This document shows positions 1 to 5,556 of a DNA stretch of 5,556 nt, in pieces. The DNA lies in the NCBI GenBank assembly GCA_003641345.1, contig QNAD01000149.1:1-5556 (forward strand). Direction: 5' to 3'. A model generated the notes under the pieces. That model had not been told where the DNA came from. It was given only the letters and a program-made list of their open reading frames with translations, and did not search any database. Source of the stretch: Candidatus Zixiibacteriota bacterium (GTDB lineage Bacteria; Zixibacteria; MSB-5A5; GN15; FEB-12). The translations under genes and the position numbers were made by a program. The number at the start of each line of letters is the position of its first letter. Position 1 is the first letter of the stretch.

Positions 1-58
1 CAATTATTTCATTTTTTATAATTCCATTAATAACAGAAATAACAGGTAATTTCTATTT
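1..58. other. AT-rich flank downstream of cobO, no gene seen
   Basis: This short stretch lies after the stop codon of the minus-strand adenosyltransferase gene. Read on the minus strand, its ATG codons are followed within a few codons by stops, so no next gene can be placed before the window edge. Two weak inverted repeats are visible, AATTAT/ATAATT (2-7 with 18-23) and AGAAAT/ATTTCT (35-40 with 49-54). Neither has a GC-rich stem followed by a T run on the minus strand, so I do not call a terminator. Confidence 0.5.
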
Positions 59-607
59 TCACCAATCAATCCCTTTTTGAGCTAATATTCCCTGTTGATA
101 AGGGTGTTTTATCTCTTTCATCTCAGTGACAAGATCAGCTTTTTCTATTAGCCAATCCGGAGCATTTCTTCCGGTTATTACCAGATGAATATTATCAGTC
201 AAACTATCAAAAATCTGTTCTACTTCTTCTTTTGTAACAAGTTTTAAATTAAGAGCAACATTTAGTTCATCCAGAATAATCAACCTGTATTCCCCTTTTT
301 TAATAATTTCAATCGCATAATTAATACCTGCTTGAGCGGCTTTAACGTGTTGATTTAAATCTTTGTCATCATCAATAATACCTACAAATCCTTCTCCAAC
401 CGTGACCAAATCAACATTCGGTTCAAGCATTTTAATCCCTTTAAGCTCCCCATATTTCCAGCTTCCCTTTACAAATTGGATAATTTTAACTTTCCAATCA
501 TACGCCACCGCCCGAATCGTCATACCTAAAGCCGCAGTAGTTTTACCTTTACCATTGCCGGTATAAACTACAAGTAAACTTTTTGTGTCTTCTTTATCCG
601 AATTCAC
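59..607 (-). CDS. cobO: Cob(I)yrinic acid a,c-diamide adenosyltransferase (CobO/BtuR/CobA family)
   Basis: This 182-residue cytoplasmic enzyme transfers the adenosyl group of ATP to the cobalt of reduced corrinoids, giving the adenosylcobalamin form used by B12 radical enzymes; it serves de novo synthesis or salvage. Seen in the sequence: an N-terminal P-loop GNGKGKTT (residues 17-24), the family segment IIQFVKG (42-48), GEGF (71-74), a Walker B-like ILDELN (111-116), and the C-terminal family pattern TGRNAP...ADLVTEM...KHP..QGI.AQKGI. The length is usual for the family (about 175-200). The start is GTG at 605-607, chosen because an AAGGAG ribosome binding site lies 6 nt upstream. After GEGF the protein reads VGI, where Salmonella CobA has a Thr-Trp pair; the variant is, from memory, common in one branch of the family. 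No other cobalamin gene is visible, so de novo synthesis and salvage cannot be told apart. It is divergent from the Rrf2 regulator gene. Confidence 0.93.
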   Translation of the reverse strand: MNSDKEDTKSLLVVYTGNGKGKTTAALGMTIRAVAYDWKVKIIQFVKGSWKYGELKGIKMLEPNVDLVTVGEGFVGIIDDDKDLNQHVKAAQAGINYAIEIIKKGEYRLIILDELNVALNLKLVTKEEVEQIFDSLTDNIHLVITGRNAPDWLIEKADLVTEMKEIKHPYQQGILAQKGIDW

Positions 608-613
608 TACAAT

Positions 614-619
614 CTCCTT
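614..619 (-). promoter_or_regulatory. Ribosome binding site of cobO, fixes the GTG start
   Basis: On the minus strand this reads AAGGAG, six bases before the GTG at 605-607. No ATG lies in a better position, so this site decides the start codon. Confidence 0.75.
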
Positions 620-629
620 GAATTTTATA

Positions 630-645
630 AATAATACCTATTATT
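630..645. repeat. 16-bp palindrome upstream of cobO (possible operator)
   Basis: The sequence is AATAATA-CC-TATTATT, two perfect 7-bp arms around a CC centre, 23-38 bases upstream of the cobO start codon. It contains ATACCTATTA (634-643), which recurs exactly at 1325-1334 in the inverted repeat before dcd. The position would suit an operator near the cobO transcription start. An AT-rich palindrome of this length could also arise by chance, and no regulator is proven. Confidence 0.35.
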
Positions 646-718
646 ACAATTTCTCATATTTCAACATCAAAGTCAATTCTTTAACATAAATAAACTTAGC
701 TAAAATTACTAAATTTGA

Positions 719-754
719 TTTTGTGAAAAAAATAACCAAATTGATTTGACAAAA
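719..754. promoter_or_regulatory. Dyad and near-repeat overlapping the rrf2 -35 region (possible operator)
   Basis: CAAAT-TG-ATTTG (737-748) is a perfect 5-bp-arm dyad whose right arm runs into the TTGACA -35 box of the regulator gene. A similar sequence, AAATTTGATTTTG, lies about 27 bases upstream (711-723), giving an imperfect direct repeat. TTTTGT (719-724) and ACAAAA (749-754) are also inversely repeated. Rrf2 proteins often repress their own promoters by binding dyads here, so autoregulation is a reasonable inference, but the bases match no operator consensus that I can name. Confidence 0.3.
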
Positions 755-774
755 CGTTCCATCGCATATATATT
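746..774 (+). promoter_or_regulatory. Strong sigma70-type promoter of the Rrf2 regulator gene
   Basis: A perfect -35 hexamer TTGACA (746-751) is followed, after a 17-bp spacer, by TATATT (769-774), which matches the TATAAT -10 consensus at five of six bases. Transcription would start near 781, leaving a leader of about 70 nt before the ATG at 853. Confidence 0.65.
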
Positions 775-788
775 TTTTATGGAAAAAC

Positions 789-812
789 AATAAATCTAAA
801 AAAGGATTTATT
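789..812 (+). repeat. Small hairpin in the rrf2 mRNA leader
   Basis: AATAAATC (789-796) and GATTTATT (805-812) form a perfect 8-bp stem with an 8-nt A-rich loop, starting about 8 nt after the predicted transcription start. The stem is AT-rich and no clean T run follows, so it is a poor terminator. It could stabilise the mRNA or be a DNA dyad for a protein. Confidence 0.3.
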
Positions 813-852
813 TTCTATAGTTTTTGAAAAATGCCTTGAATGAAAGGATAAT

Positions 853-1290
853 ATGCAGTTTACAAAAGCAGAAGAATACGGAATGAAGGGCGTTCTATTT
901 TTGGCAGAAAAAGAAAAAAATATCATTACGCCATTGTCTGAAATTTCCGAGGCTAAAAACATTCCCGAAAAGTTTTTGGCTAAAATTTTCCAGTCTTTAT
1001 CTCGTACCGGTATTGTCAGATCACACCGAGGTGTCAGGGGTGGATTTACTCTTAGCCGTGACTCGAGTGAAATCAATGTCAAAGATGTACTTGAAGCAAT
1101 TCAAGGACCATATTATTTAATGAAATGCACCAAAGACATGGAGGCTTGCGAAGACTCTGAAAAATGCGCCATCAGAGACCTCTTTATTATGGCTGAGAAC
1201 AAAATGTTAGGTGTCTTTGAATCTCATAGCTTAGCTGACATGGTTCGGTGGCAAAAAGAAAAAAACGAACACGTTGCTGCATCTATATAA
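853..1290 (+). CDS. Rrf2-family transcriptional regulator, probable Fe-S sensor
   Basis: This 145-residue protein is a dimeric winged-helix DNA-binding regulator of the Rrf2 family (IscR, NsrR, RirA, CymR relatives). The N-terminus resembles other members (T-x-A-x-E-Y-x-x-x-x-x-x-x-L-A). The helix-turn-helix lies at about residues 26-52 and the wing GVRGGFTL at 60-67. Three cysteines, C92, C99 and C105, sit in the loop that carries the cluster ligands of IscR and NsrR, so an iron-sulfur cluster is likely. The IscR fourth ligand, His three residues after the last Cys, is Arg108 here; Glu8 aligns with the acidic N-terminal ligand known in NsrR (Asp8) and RsrR (Glu8) and is a candidate. The ATG is supported by GAAAGGA at 842-848 and by the family's usual N-terminus. 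It lies 93 nt before dcd and the Fe-S enzyme PFOR, which makes redox or iron-sulfur control of those genes plausible but unproven. I cannot assign it to a named subfamily. Confidence 0.92.
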   Translation: MQFTKAEEYGMKGVLFLAEKEKNIITPLSEISEAKNIPEKFLAKIFQSLSRTGIVRSHRGVRGGFTLSRDSSEINVKDVLEAIQGPYYLMKCTKDMEACEDSEKCAIRDLFIMAENKMLGVFESHSLADMVRWQKEKNEHVAASI

Positions 1291-1298
1291 ATAATGAC

Positions 1299-1358
1299 TA
1301 TTCCGGATTTAATAGGTTTACAGCATACCTATTAAATCTTATCTTTATCGCCGGAATA
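1299..1358. repeat. Nested inverted repeat between rrf2 and dcd
   Basis: An inner perfect 12-bp inverted repeat, GATTTAATAGGT (1306-1317) with ACCTATTAAATC (1327-1338), encloses a 9-nt loop. An outer perfect 8-bp pair, TATTCCGG (1299-1306) with CCGGAATA (1351-1358), brackets it; the two share only G1306. The 3' side between the stems is pyrimidine-rich (1338-1349). The structure starts 9 bases after the rrf2 stop and ends 6 bases before the AAAAGGAG of dcd. It could be an operator, a structured mRNA leader controlling dcd-PFOR translation, or a weak terminator/attenuator for rrf2; the T content after the inner stem is modest and interrupted. The nesting makes chance unlikely, but its role is unknown. 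Confidence 0.6.
1317..1345 (+). promoter_or_regulatory. Possible promoter of dcd-PFOR inside the inverted repeat
   Basis: TTTACA (1317-1322) matches the -35 consensus at five of six bases. After 17 bp, TATCTT (1340-1345) is a poor -10 match (four of six). If real, the inner inverted repeat would cover the -35 and the spacer, the classic place for a repressor. The weak -10 keeps this tentative, and read-through from the rrf2 promoter is the alternative. Confidence 0.25.
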
Positions 1359-1383
1359 ATATTTAAAAGGAGTTTAAATAGAA

Positions 1384-1953
1384 ATGCCTGTGAAATCTGA
1401 CAGTTGGATTATTGAAATGGCTAATAAACATGAGATGATTAAGCCATTTGATGAAACGCAAATTCGCAAAGGTATCAGCTATGGAGTTTCCTCTTACGGT
1501 TACGACATCAGTTTATCTAATGAATTTAATGTATTAGAGACTGAAAACCTGAAAGAAATTGACCCTAAAAAGGATTATTCGGAAAATTTCAAAACTATAA
1601 ATGCAGATTCTGTTTTAATTCCAGCAAATTCTTTTATTTTAGCTCGTACCAGAGAATATTTCAAAATCCCAAGAGATGTTATAACTATCTGTTTTGGTAA
1701 ATCAACCTATGCCAGAAGTGGGATAATTGTGAATGTAACTCCATTTGAACCTGAGTGGGAAGGTTATGCCACAATCTCTATATCAAATACATCTCCGATA
1801 CCAGCCAGAATCTACGCCAATGAAGGAATTGCACAATTATTATTTTTAGAGGCAAAAGAACTTTGTAAAACGTCATATGCTGACAAAAAAGGAAAATACC
1901 AAGGTCAAAAAAACATAACATATTCAAAAAATGATAAAATTACCGATAACTAA
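1384..1953 (+). CDS. dcd: dCTP deaminase homologue with the catalytic glutamate replaced
   Basis: Dcd enzymes deaminate dCTP to dUTP, which dUTPase turns into dUMP for thymidylate synthesis; they are trimers related to dUTPase. This 189-residue protein has the usual length and the order of motifs of the Chlamydia/Rickettsia-type enzymes: KSDSWI near the start, [10 protein letters not shown] (32-41), EYFKIPRDV (about 90-98), [16 protein letters not shown] (105-120), EPEWEG (122-127), IYANEGIAQ, and C-terminal GKYQGQ (170-175). Ser107 and Arg111 match E. coli Ser111 and Arg115. However, where the family has (I/L)E(I/F)xN with the general base Glu138 (E. coli numbering), this protein reads ISISN, with Ser132 (codon TCT). 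The flanks align without gaps, so a frameshift is not the cause. Deaminase activity is therefore doubtful; a nucleotide-binding or altered role is possible. The ATG follows AAAAGGAG (1365-1372) by 11 nt. PFOR starts 37 nt downstream, suggesting one transcript. Confidence 0.9.
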   Translation: MPVKSDSWIIEMANKHEMIKPFDETQIRKGISYGVSSYGYDISLSNEFNVLETENLKEIDPKKDYSENFKTINADSVLIPANSFILARTREYFKIPRDVITICFGKSTYARSGIIVNVTPFEPEWEGYATISISNTSPIPARIYANEGIAQLLFLEAKELCKTSYADKKGKYQGQKNITYSKNDKITDN

Positions 1954-1979
1954 CCAAAACAATATAATAATTGAAATAT

Positions 1980-1984
1980 AGGAG
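1980..1984 (+). promoter_or_regulatory. Ribosome binding site of PFOR, favours the upstream ATG
   Basis: AGGAG lies 6 nt before the ATG at 1991. The alternative in-frame ATG at 2057 (Met23), closer to where many family members begin, is preceded only by the weaker purine run AAGAAGA right next to it, so the longer protein is preferred. Confidence 0.7.
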
Positions 1985-1990
1985 TTAAAA

Positions 1991-4900
1991 ATGCCAGAAG
2001 AAACTATTAAAGATAAAAAAAATAATGGTAAAATTGAAGGTAATCGTCAAAGAAGAATGGTGACAATTGATGGAAATTCAGCTGCATCTTATGTAGCTCA
2101 TGCAACCAATGAAGTAATTGCCATCTACCCTATTACTCCATCTTCAGATATGGGAGAGGCTGCCGATGAGAGATCAGCCCGAGGTGAAAAAAATATTTGG
2201 GGAGCGATACCTGATGTTGTTGAGATGCAATCCGAAGGCGGAGCTTCCGGTGCTGTCCATGGTGCTTTAACTGCTGGAGCATTAACAACAACATTTACCG
2301 CCTCACAAGGTTTACTTCTTATGATTCCAAATATGTTTAAAATCGCCGGTGAACTTACACCGACAGTTTTTCATGTCTCCGCTCGTACCGTTGCCAGTCA
2401 CGCCCTTTCAATTTTCGGTGATCATTCCGATGTTATGGCAACCCGTTCTACCGGTTTTGGGCTTCTTTCTTCCAACTCGGTACAAGAAGTCATGGATTTA
2501 GCATTAATTGCCCAAGCTGGTTCTCTTGCCAGCAGGATTCCTTTTGTTCATTTCTTTGATGGCTTCCGTACTTCACACGAAATACAAAAAGTAGAAGAAA
2601 TCACTTTTGATGATATGCGAGATTTGCTTGATGAAAAACTAATCACTGAACATCGTAGCCGAGCACTATCTCCTGATAAACCGACTATTAAAGGTACCTC
2701 GCAAAACCCTGATGTCTTTTTCCAATCAAGAGAGACAATCAATAAGTTCTATGATGAAACCCCAAAACACATTCAAGCGGCTATGGATAAATTTGCCAAG
2801 GTAGTTGGCAGACAATATAATTTATTTGATTATGTCGGACATCCGGAAGCTGAACATGTTGTAGTTATAATGGGTACCGGAGCTGAAACCGTTCACGAAA
2901 TGGTTGATTACCTTGTAGAAAAAGGTGAAAAAGTCGGTATGATAAAAGTTCGGTTGTATCGTCCGTTTTCTTTTGAATCTTTTGTCAACGCTCTCCCATC
3001 TACGGTTAAAAAAATTGCCGTATTAGATAGAACTAAAGAACCGGGTTCAGTAGGTGAACCTCTTTACACCGATGTCCAAACAGCAATCAATGAAGCTATT
3101 GACAATAAAATAGCTAATTTTTCTGAGCGTCCCCTAGTCATTGGCGGTCGCCATGGGTTAGGATCCAGTGAATTTAATGCAGGCATGGCTAAAGGGGTGT
3201 TTGACAATCTTAAATTAAAAAATCCAAAAAACCATTTCACAGTCGGAATTGTTGACGATATCACTAATACTTCTTTGACTGTAGATAAAAGCATTGACCT
3301 GGAAGGTGATAATTTCCGCGGTCTGTTTTTTGGATTAGGTGCTGATGGTACTGTCGGGGCAAATAAAAATTCGATAAAAATTATCGGTTCCAACACTGAT
3401 AATTATGCTCAAGGTTATTTTGTTTATGATTCTAAAAAAGCCGGAGCAATCACTGTCTCGCATGTCAGATTCGGCAAAGACTTGATTCGTAAACCTTATC
3501 TAATTGAAAAAGCACAGTTTGTCGCCTGTCATAATTTCTCCTTCCTTGAAAAATATGACATGGTCAACAAACTTATCAAAGGCGGTACATTCCTTCTTAA
3601 CTCCCCATTCTCCGCCGCTGAAGTCTGGGATAAAATGCCCAAAGAAGTACAACAACAAATCATCGATACCAAAGCAAAGTTCTATGTCATCGATGCCCTC
3701 TCATTAGGTAAAAAATTGGGACTTGGTGCCAGAATCAATATGATAATGCAAACTGCTTTCTTCTCAATTTCAGAAATTCTACCTAAAGACGAAGCTATCA
3801 AAGCTATTAAAAAAGCAATTGTAAATACTTATAGTAAAAAAGGTGAAAAAGTTGTTAACATGAACTTTTCTGCAGTTGACGGAGCAGTTGGTGCAATTGA
3901 AGAAGTTAATTATCCCGATAAAGTTACCAGCAACTTCTCAAGACCTCCTATTGTCCCCAACCACTCTCCTGACTTTGTGAAAAAAGTTACTGCTGAAATA
4001 ATTGCCGGTCGAGGTTGTGATTTACCTGTTTCAGCTTTCCCCAACGATGGGACTTACCCAACCGCTACCACTCAATATGAAAAAAGAAATATTGCTGTTG
4101 ATATTCCTGTTTGGGACACAGAAGCATGTATCCAATGTAATATTTGCTCAATTGTTTGTCCTCATGCAGCTATTCGTCCGAAAGTTTTCGGAAAAGAGTA
4201 CATTGACAAAGCTCCTGACTCATTCAAATATATTGAAGCCAAAACTAAACCTCTGGCAGGCTTATATTATGCACTCCAAGTTGCACCTGAAGATTGTACT
4301 GGTTGTGAAATCTGTGTCAATGCATGTCCGGCTTTTAAGAAGGATGAACAGGGCAACAAAACCAAACTCAAAGCAATCAATATGGAACCCCAAGTCCCTA
4401 TCAGAGAGCAGGAAGTTAAGAATTGGGATTTCTTTATCAATGAATTACCGGATGTAGATCCAAGTTTGTTCAATCCAGAAACTACCAAAGGGTCACAATT
4501 TGTCAAACCTCTCTTTGAATTCTCGGGAGCTTGTAGTGGATGTGGTGAGACACCGTATGTAAAATTAATGACCCAGCTATTTGGAGATCGTGCAATTTGT
4601 GCCAATGCTACGGGATGCAGTTCCATTTATGGCGGTAACCTGCCTACTACTCCTTATAGTCAGCGTTCCGATGGTCGGGGACCGGCATGGTCCAACTCTC
4701 TATTTGAAGACAATGCAGAATTTGGAATGGGGATGCGTCTTACTGCTGACAATCTTCAGAAATACGCCTTAATGTTAGTGAACAAATTTGTCCCCGATAT
4801 GTATGATGAATTAGCAAATGCCCAACAACTCATTCAAGAAGACGTCGAGACACAAAGAACAAGAGTTGAAAAATTGAATGCTAAACTGAATACTCTCTCT

Positions 4901-5556
4901 GAAAATGATGAAATCAAAGCTCTAAAAAGCATCACTAATTTCCTTGTTAAAAAATCAGTATGGATAATTGGTGGTGATGGCTGGGCTTATGATATCGGTT
5001 TTGGCGGACTTGACCATGTCTTAGCATCAGGTAAAAATGTTAACATGCTGGTTTTAGACACCGAAGTTTATTCTAACACAGGTGGACAAATGTCTAAAGC
5101 TACTCCAAGAGGTGCCACTGCAAAATTTGCCGCCGCCGGTAAACCGCTACCTAAAAAAGACCTCGGACTAATGATGATGTCTTATGGTAATGTCTATATA
5201 GCTCAGATTGCATTAGGGGCAAGTCATAACCAAACTGTAAAGGCTATGGTTGAAGCTGAGAAATATGATGGACCTTCGCTAATTATTGCTTACAGTCATT
5301 GTATTGCTCACGGCATAGATATGTCTCATGGCTTGACAAATGAAGACAATGCAGTTAAATCAGGTCACTGGCTGTTATATCGCTATAATCCTGCTTTACT
5401 CGAACAAGGCAAAAATCCTCTTCAATTGGATTGTAAGGAACCTTCAATTACATTTGAAGATTATGCCGGTGTTGAAACCAGATTTAGATCCCTCAAAGTT
5501 AAAGACAAAGATAGATATGAGTCTTTAATAAAATTGGGACAACAGGATTGTGACCG
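1991..5556 (+). CDS. nifJ: Pyruvate:ferredoxin (flavodoxin) oxidoreductase, single chain, 3' end cut by window
   Basis: PFOR converts pyruvate and CoA to acetyl-CoA and CO2, passing two electrons to ferredoxin or flavodoxin; it is cytoplasmic and oxygen-sensitive. The frame is open from ATG 1991 to the edge (1188 complete codons), so the family length (about 1170-1200) is nearly reached and the stop lies just outside. Order of parts: a hydrophilic N-terminal extension (1-22); domain I with YPITPSS (46-52), Glu82 and Arg132, matching Thr31, Glu64 and Arg114 of the Desulfovibrio africanus enzyme at a constant offset of 18; the CoA-binding-type domain (about 275-425); the gamma domain with GADGTVGAN (450-458); the EKR motif (697-699); a ferredoxin domain with two 4Fe-4S sites (C713, C716, C719, C723 and C769, C772, C775, C779); and the TPP domain with the proximal cluster cysteines C848, C851, C876, C1104, GDGWAYDIG (995-1003) and DTEVYSNTGGQ (1023-1033). 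All key residues are intact. Single-chain relatives that use other 2-oxoacids exist, but pyruvate is by far the likeliest substrate. Confidence 0.96.
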   Translation, partial: MPEETIKDKKNNGKIEGNRQRRMVTIDGNSAASYVAHATNEVIAIYPITPSSDMGEAADERSARGEKNIWGAIPDVVEMQSEGGASGAVHGALTAGALTTTFTASQGLLLMIPNMFKIAGELTPTVFHVSARTVASHALSIFGDHSDVMATRSTGFGLLSSNSVQEVMDLALIAQAGSLASRIPFVHFFDGFRTSHEIQKVEEITFDDMRDLLDEKLITEHRSRALSPDKPTIKGTSQNPDVFFQSRETINKFYDETPKHIQAAMDKFAKVVGRQYNLFDYVGHPEAEHVVVIMGTGAETVHEMVDYLVEKGEKVGMIKVRLYRPFSFESFVNALPSTVKKIAVLDRTKEPGSVGEPLYTDVQTAINEAIDNKIANFSERPLVIGGRHGLGSSEFNAGMAKGVFDNLKLKNPKNHFTVGIVDDITNTSLTVDKSIDLEGDNFRGLFFGLGADGTVGANKNSIKIIGSNTDNYAQGYFVYDSKKAGAITVSHVRFGKDLIRKPYLIEKAQFVACHNFSFLEKYDMVNKLIKGGTFLLNSPFSAAEVWDKMPKEVQQQIIDTKAKFYVIDALSLGKKLGLGARINMIMQTAFFSISEILPKDEAIKAIKKAIVNTYSKKGEKVVNMNFSAVDGAVGAIEEVNYPDKVTSNFSRPPIVPNHSPDFVKKVTAEIIAGRGCDLPVSAFPNDGTYPTATTQYEKRNIAVDIPVWDTEACIQCNICSIVCPHAAIRPKVFGKEYIDKAPDSFKYIEAKTKPLAGLYYALQVAPEDCTGCEICVNACPAFKKDEQGNKTKLKAINMEPQVPIREQEVKNWDFFINELPDVDPSLFNPETTKGSQFVKPLFEFSGACSGCGETPYVKLMTQLFGDRAICANATGCSSIYGGNLPTTPYSQRSDGRGPAWSNSLFEDNAEFGMGMRLTADNLQKYALMLVNKFVPDMYDELANAQQLIQEDVETQRTRVEKLNAKLNTLSENDEIKALKSITNFLVKKSVWIIGGDGWAYDIGFGGLDHVLASGKNVNMLVLDTEVYSNTGGQMSKATPRGATAKFAAAGKPLPKKDLGLMMMSYGNVYIAQIALGASHNQTVKAMVEAEKYDGPSLIIAYSHCIAHGIDMSHGLTNEDNAVKSGHWLLYRYNPALLEQGKNPLQLDCKEPSITFEDYAGVETRFRSLKVKDKDRYESLIKLGQQDCD

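Noticed and set aside
35..54. Hairpin AGAAAT/ATTTCT after cobO as a terminator
   Set aside because: The stem is only 6 bp and AT-rich, with no T run on the minus strand.
363..566. Plus-strand open frame of 67 codons
   Set aside because: It lies wholly antisense to the well-supported adenosyltransferase gene and shows no domain; it is a shadow.
777..1082. Minus-strand open frame of 101 codons over the regulator gene
   Set aside because: It overlaps the start of the Rrf2 gene and its promoter and matches nothing; the plus-strand frame carries clear family motifs.
1306..1349. Clear intrinsic terminator for rrf2
   Set aside because: The inner stem is AT-rich and the following bases are interrupted pyrimidines rather than a T run, so it is listed as an inverted repeat of unknown role instead.
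4002..4457. Plus-strand open frame of 151 codons inside PFOR
   Set aside because: It is out of frame within the ferredoxin domain of PFOR, whose own frame shows all cluster cysteines in correct spacing.
4267..4626. Minus-strand open frame of 119 codons inside PFOR
   Set aside because: It is antisense to the ferredoxin and TPP-domain coding sequence and its translation has no recognisable motif.
4787..4966. Possible inserted helical segment in PFOR between the TPP-domain motifs (about residues 933-992)
   Set aside because: A charged helical stretch followed by LVKKSVWIIGGDGW is, as I recall, usual in single-chain PFORs, so it is not an insertion.

Overview
The window is AT-rich DNA from what looks like an anaerobic or facultatively anaerobic bacterium. 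It carries a corrinoid adenosyltransferase gene on the minus strand. Divergent to it, on the plus strand, are an Rrf2-family (probably iron-sulfur) regulator, a dCTP deaminase homologue of the type found in Chlamydia, Rickettsia and many Gram-negative and candidate-phylum bacteria, and a long single-chain pyruvate:ferredoxin/flavodoxin oxidoreductase (PFOR) that runs off the right edge. The PFOR, with its two ferredoxin-type clusters and TPP-proximal cluster, argues for low-potential, oxygen-sensitive pyruvate metabolism. I cannot name the species; a candidate phylum such as Cloacimonadota or a relative is only a guess.

Layout: 1-58 is a short AT-rich stretch downstream of the adenosyltransferase, with no recognisable gene start. 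Positions 59-607 (minus) are the cobO/btuR-type adenosyltransferase, starting at GTG. Positions 608-852 are the divergent intergenic region, with a near-consensus promoter for the regulator, a dyad overlapping its -35 box, and a 16-bp palindrome just upstream of cobO. Positions 853-1290 encode the Rrf2 regulator. Positions 1291-1383 hold a striking nested inverted repeat immediately before the dcd ribosome binding site. Positions 1384-1953 are dcd, and 1991-5556 the PFOR, with 1188 complete codons and probably only a few to about 30 residues missing.

The regulator, dcd and PFOR lie in one direction with gaps of 93 and 37 nt, so dcd and PFOR are probably co-transcribed and the regulator may act on that unit. 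A 10-bp sequence, ATACCTATTA, occurs both upstream of cobO and inside the inverted repeat before dcd, which hints at a shared regulatory site.

The gene content is otherwise ordinary housekeeping and energy metabolism, and I see no mobile element, CRISPR array, RNA gene or defence system. The most notable observation is that the dCTP deaminase homologue keeps nearly all family motifs but has serine (Ser132) where the family has its catalytic glutamate (Glu138 in E. coli Dcd). It may be inactive as a deaminase or altered in function.
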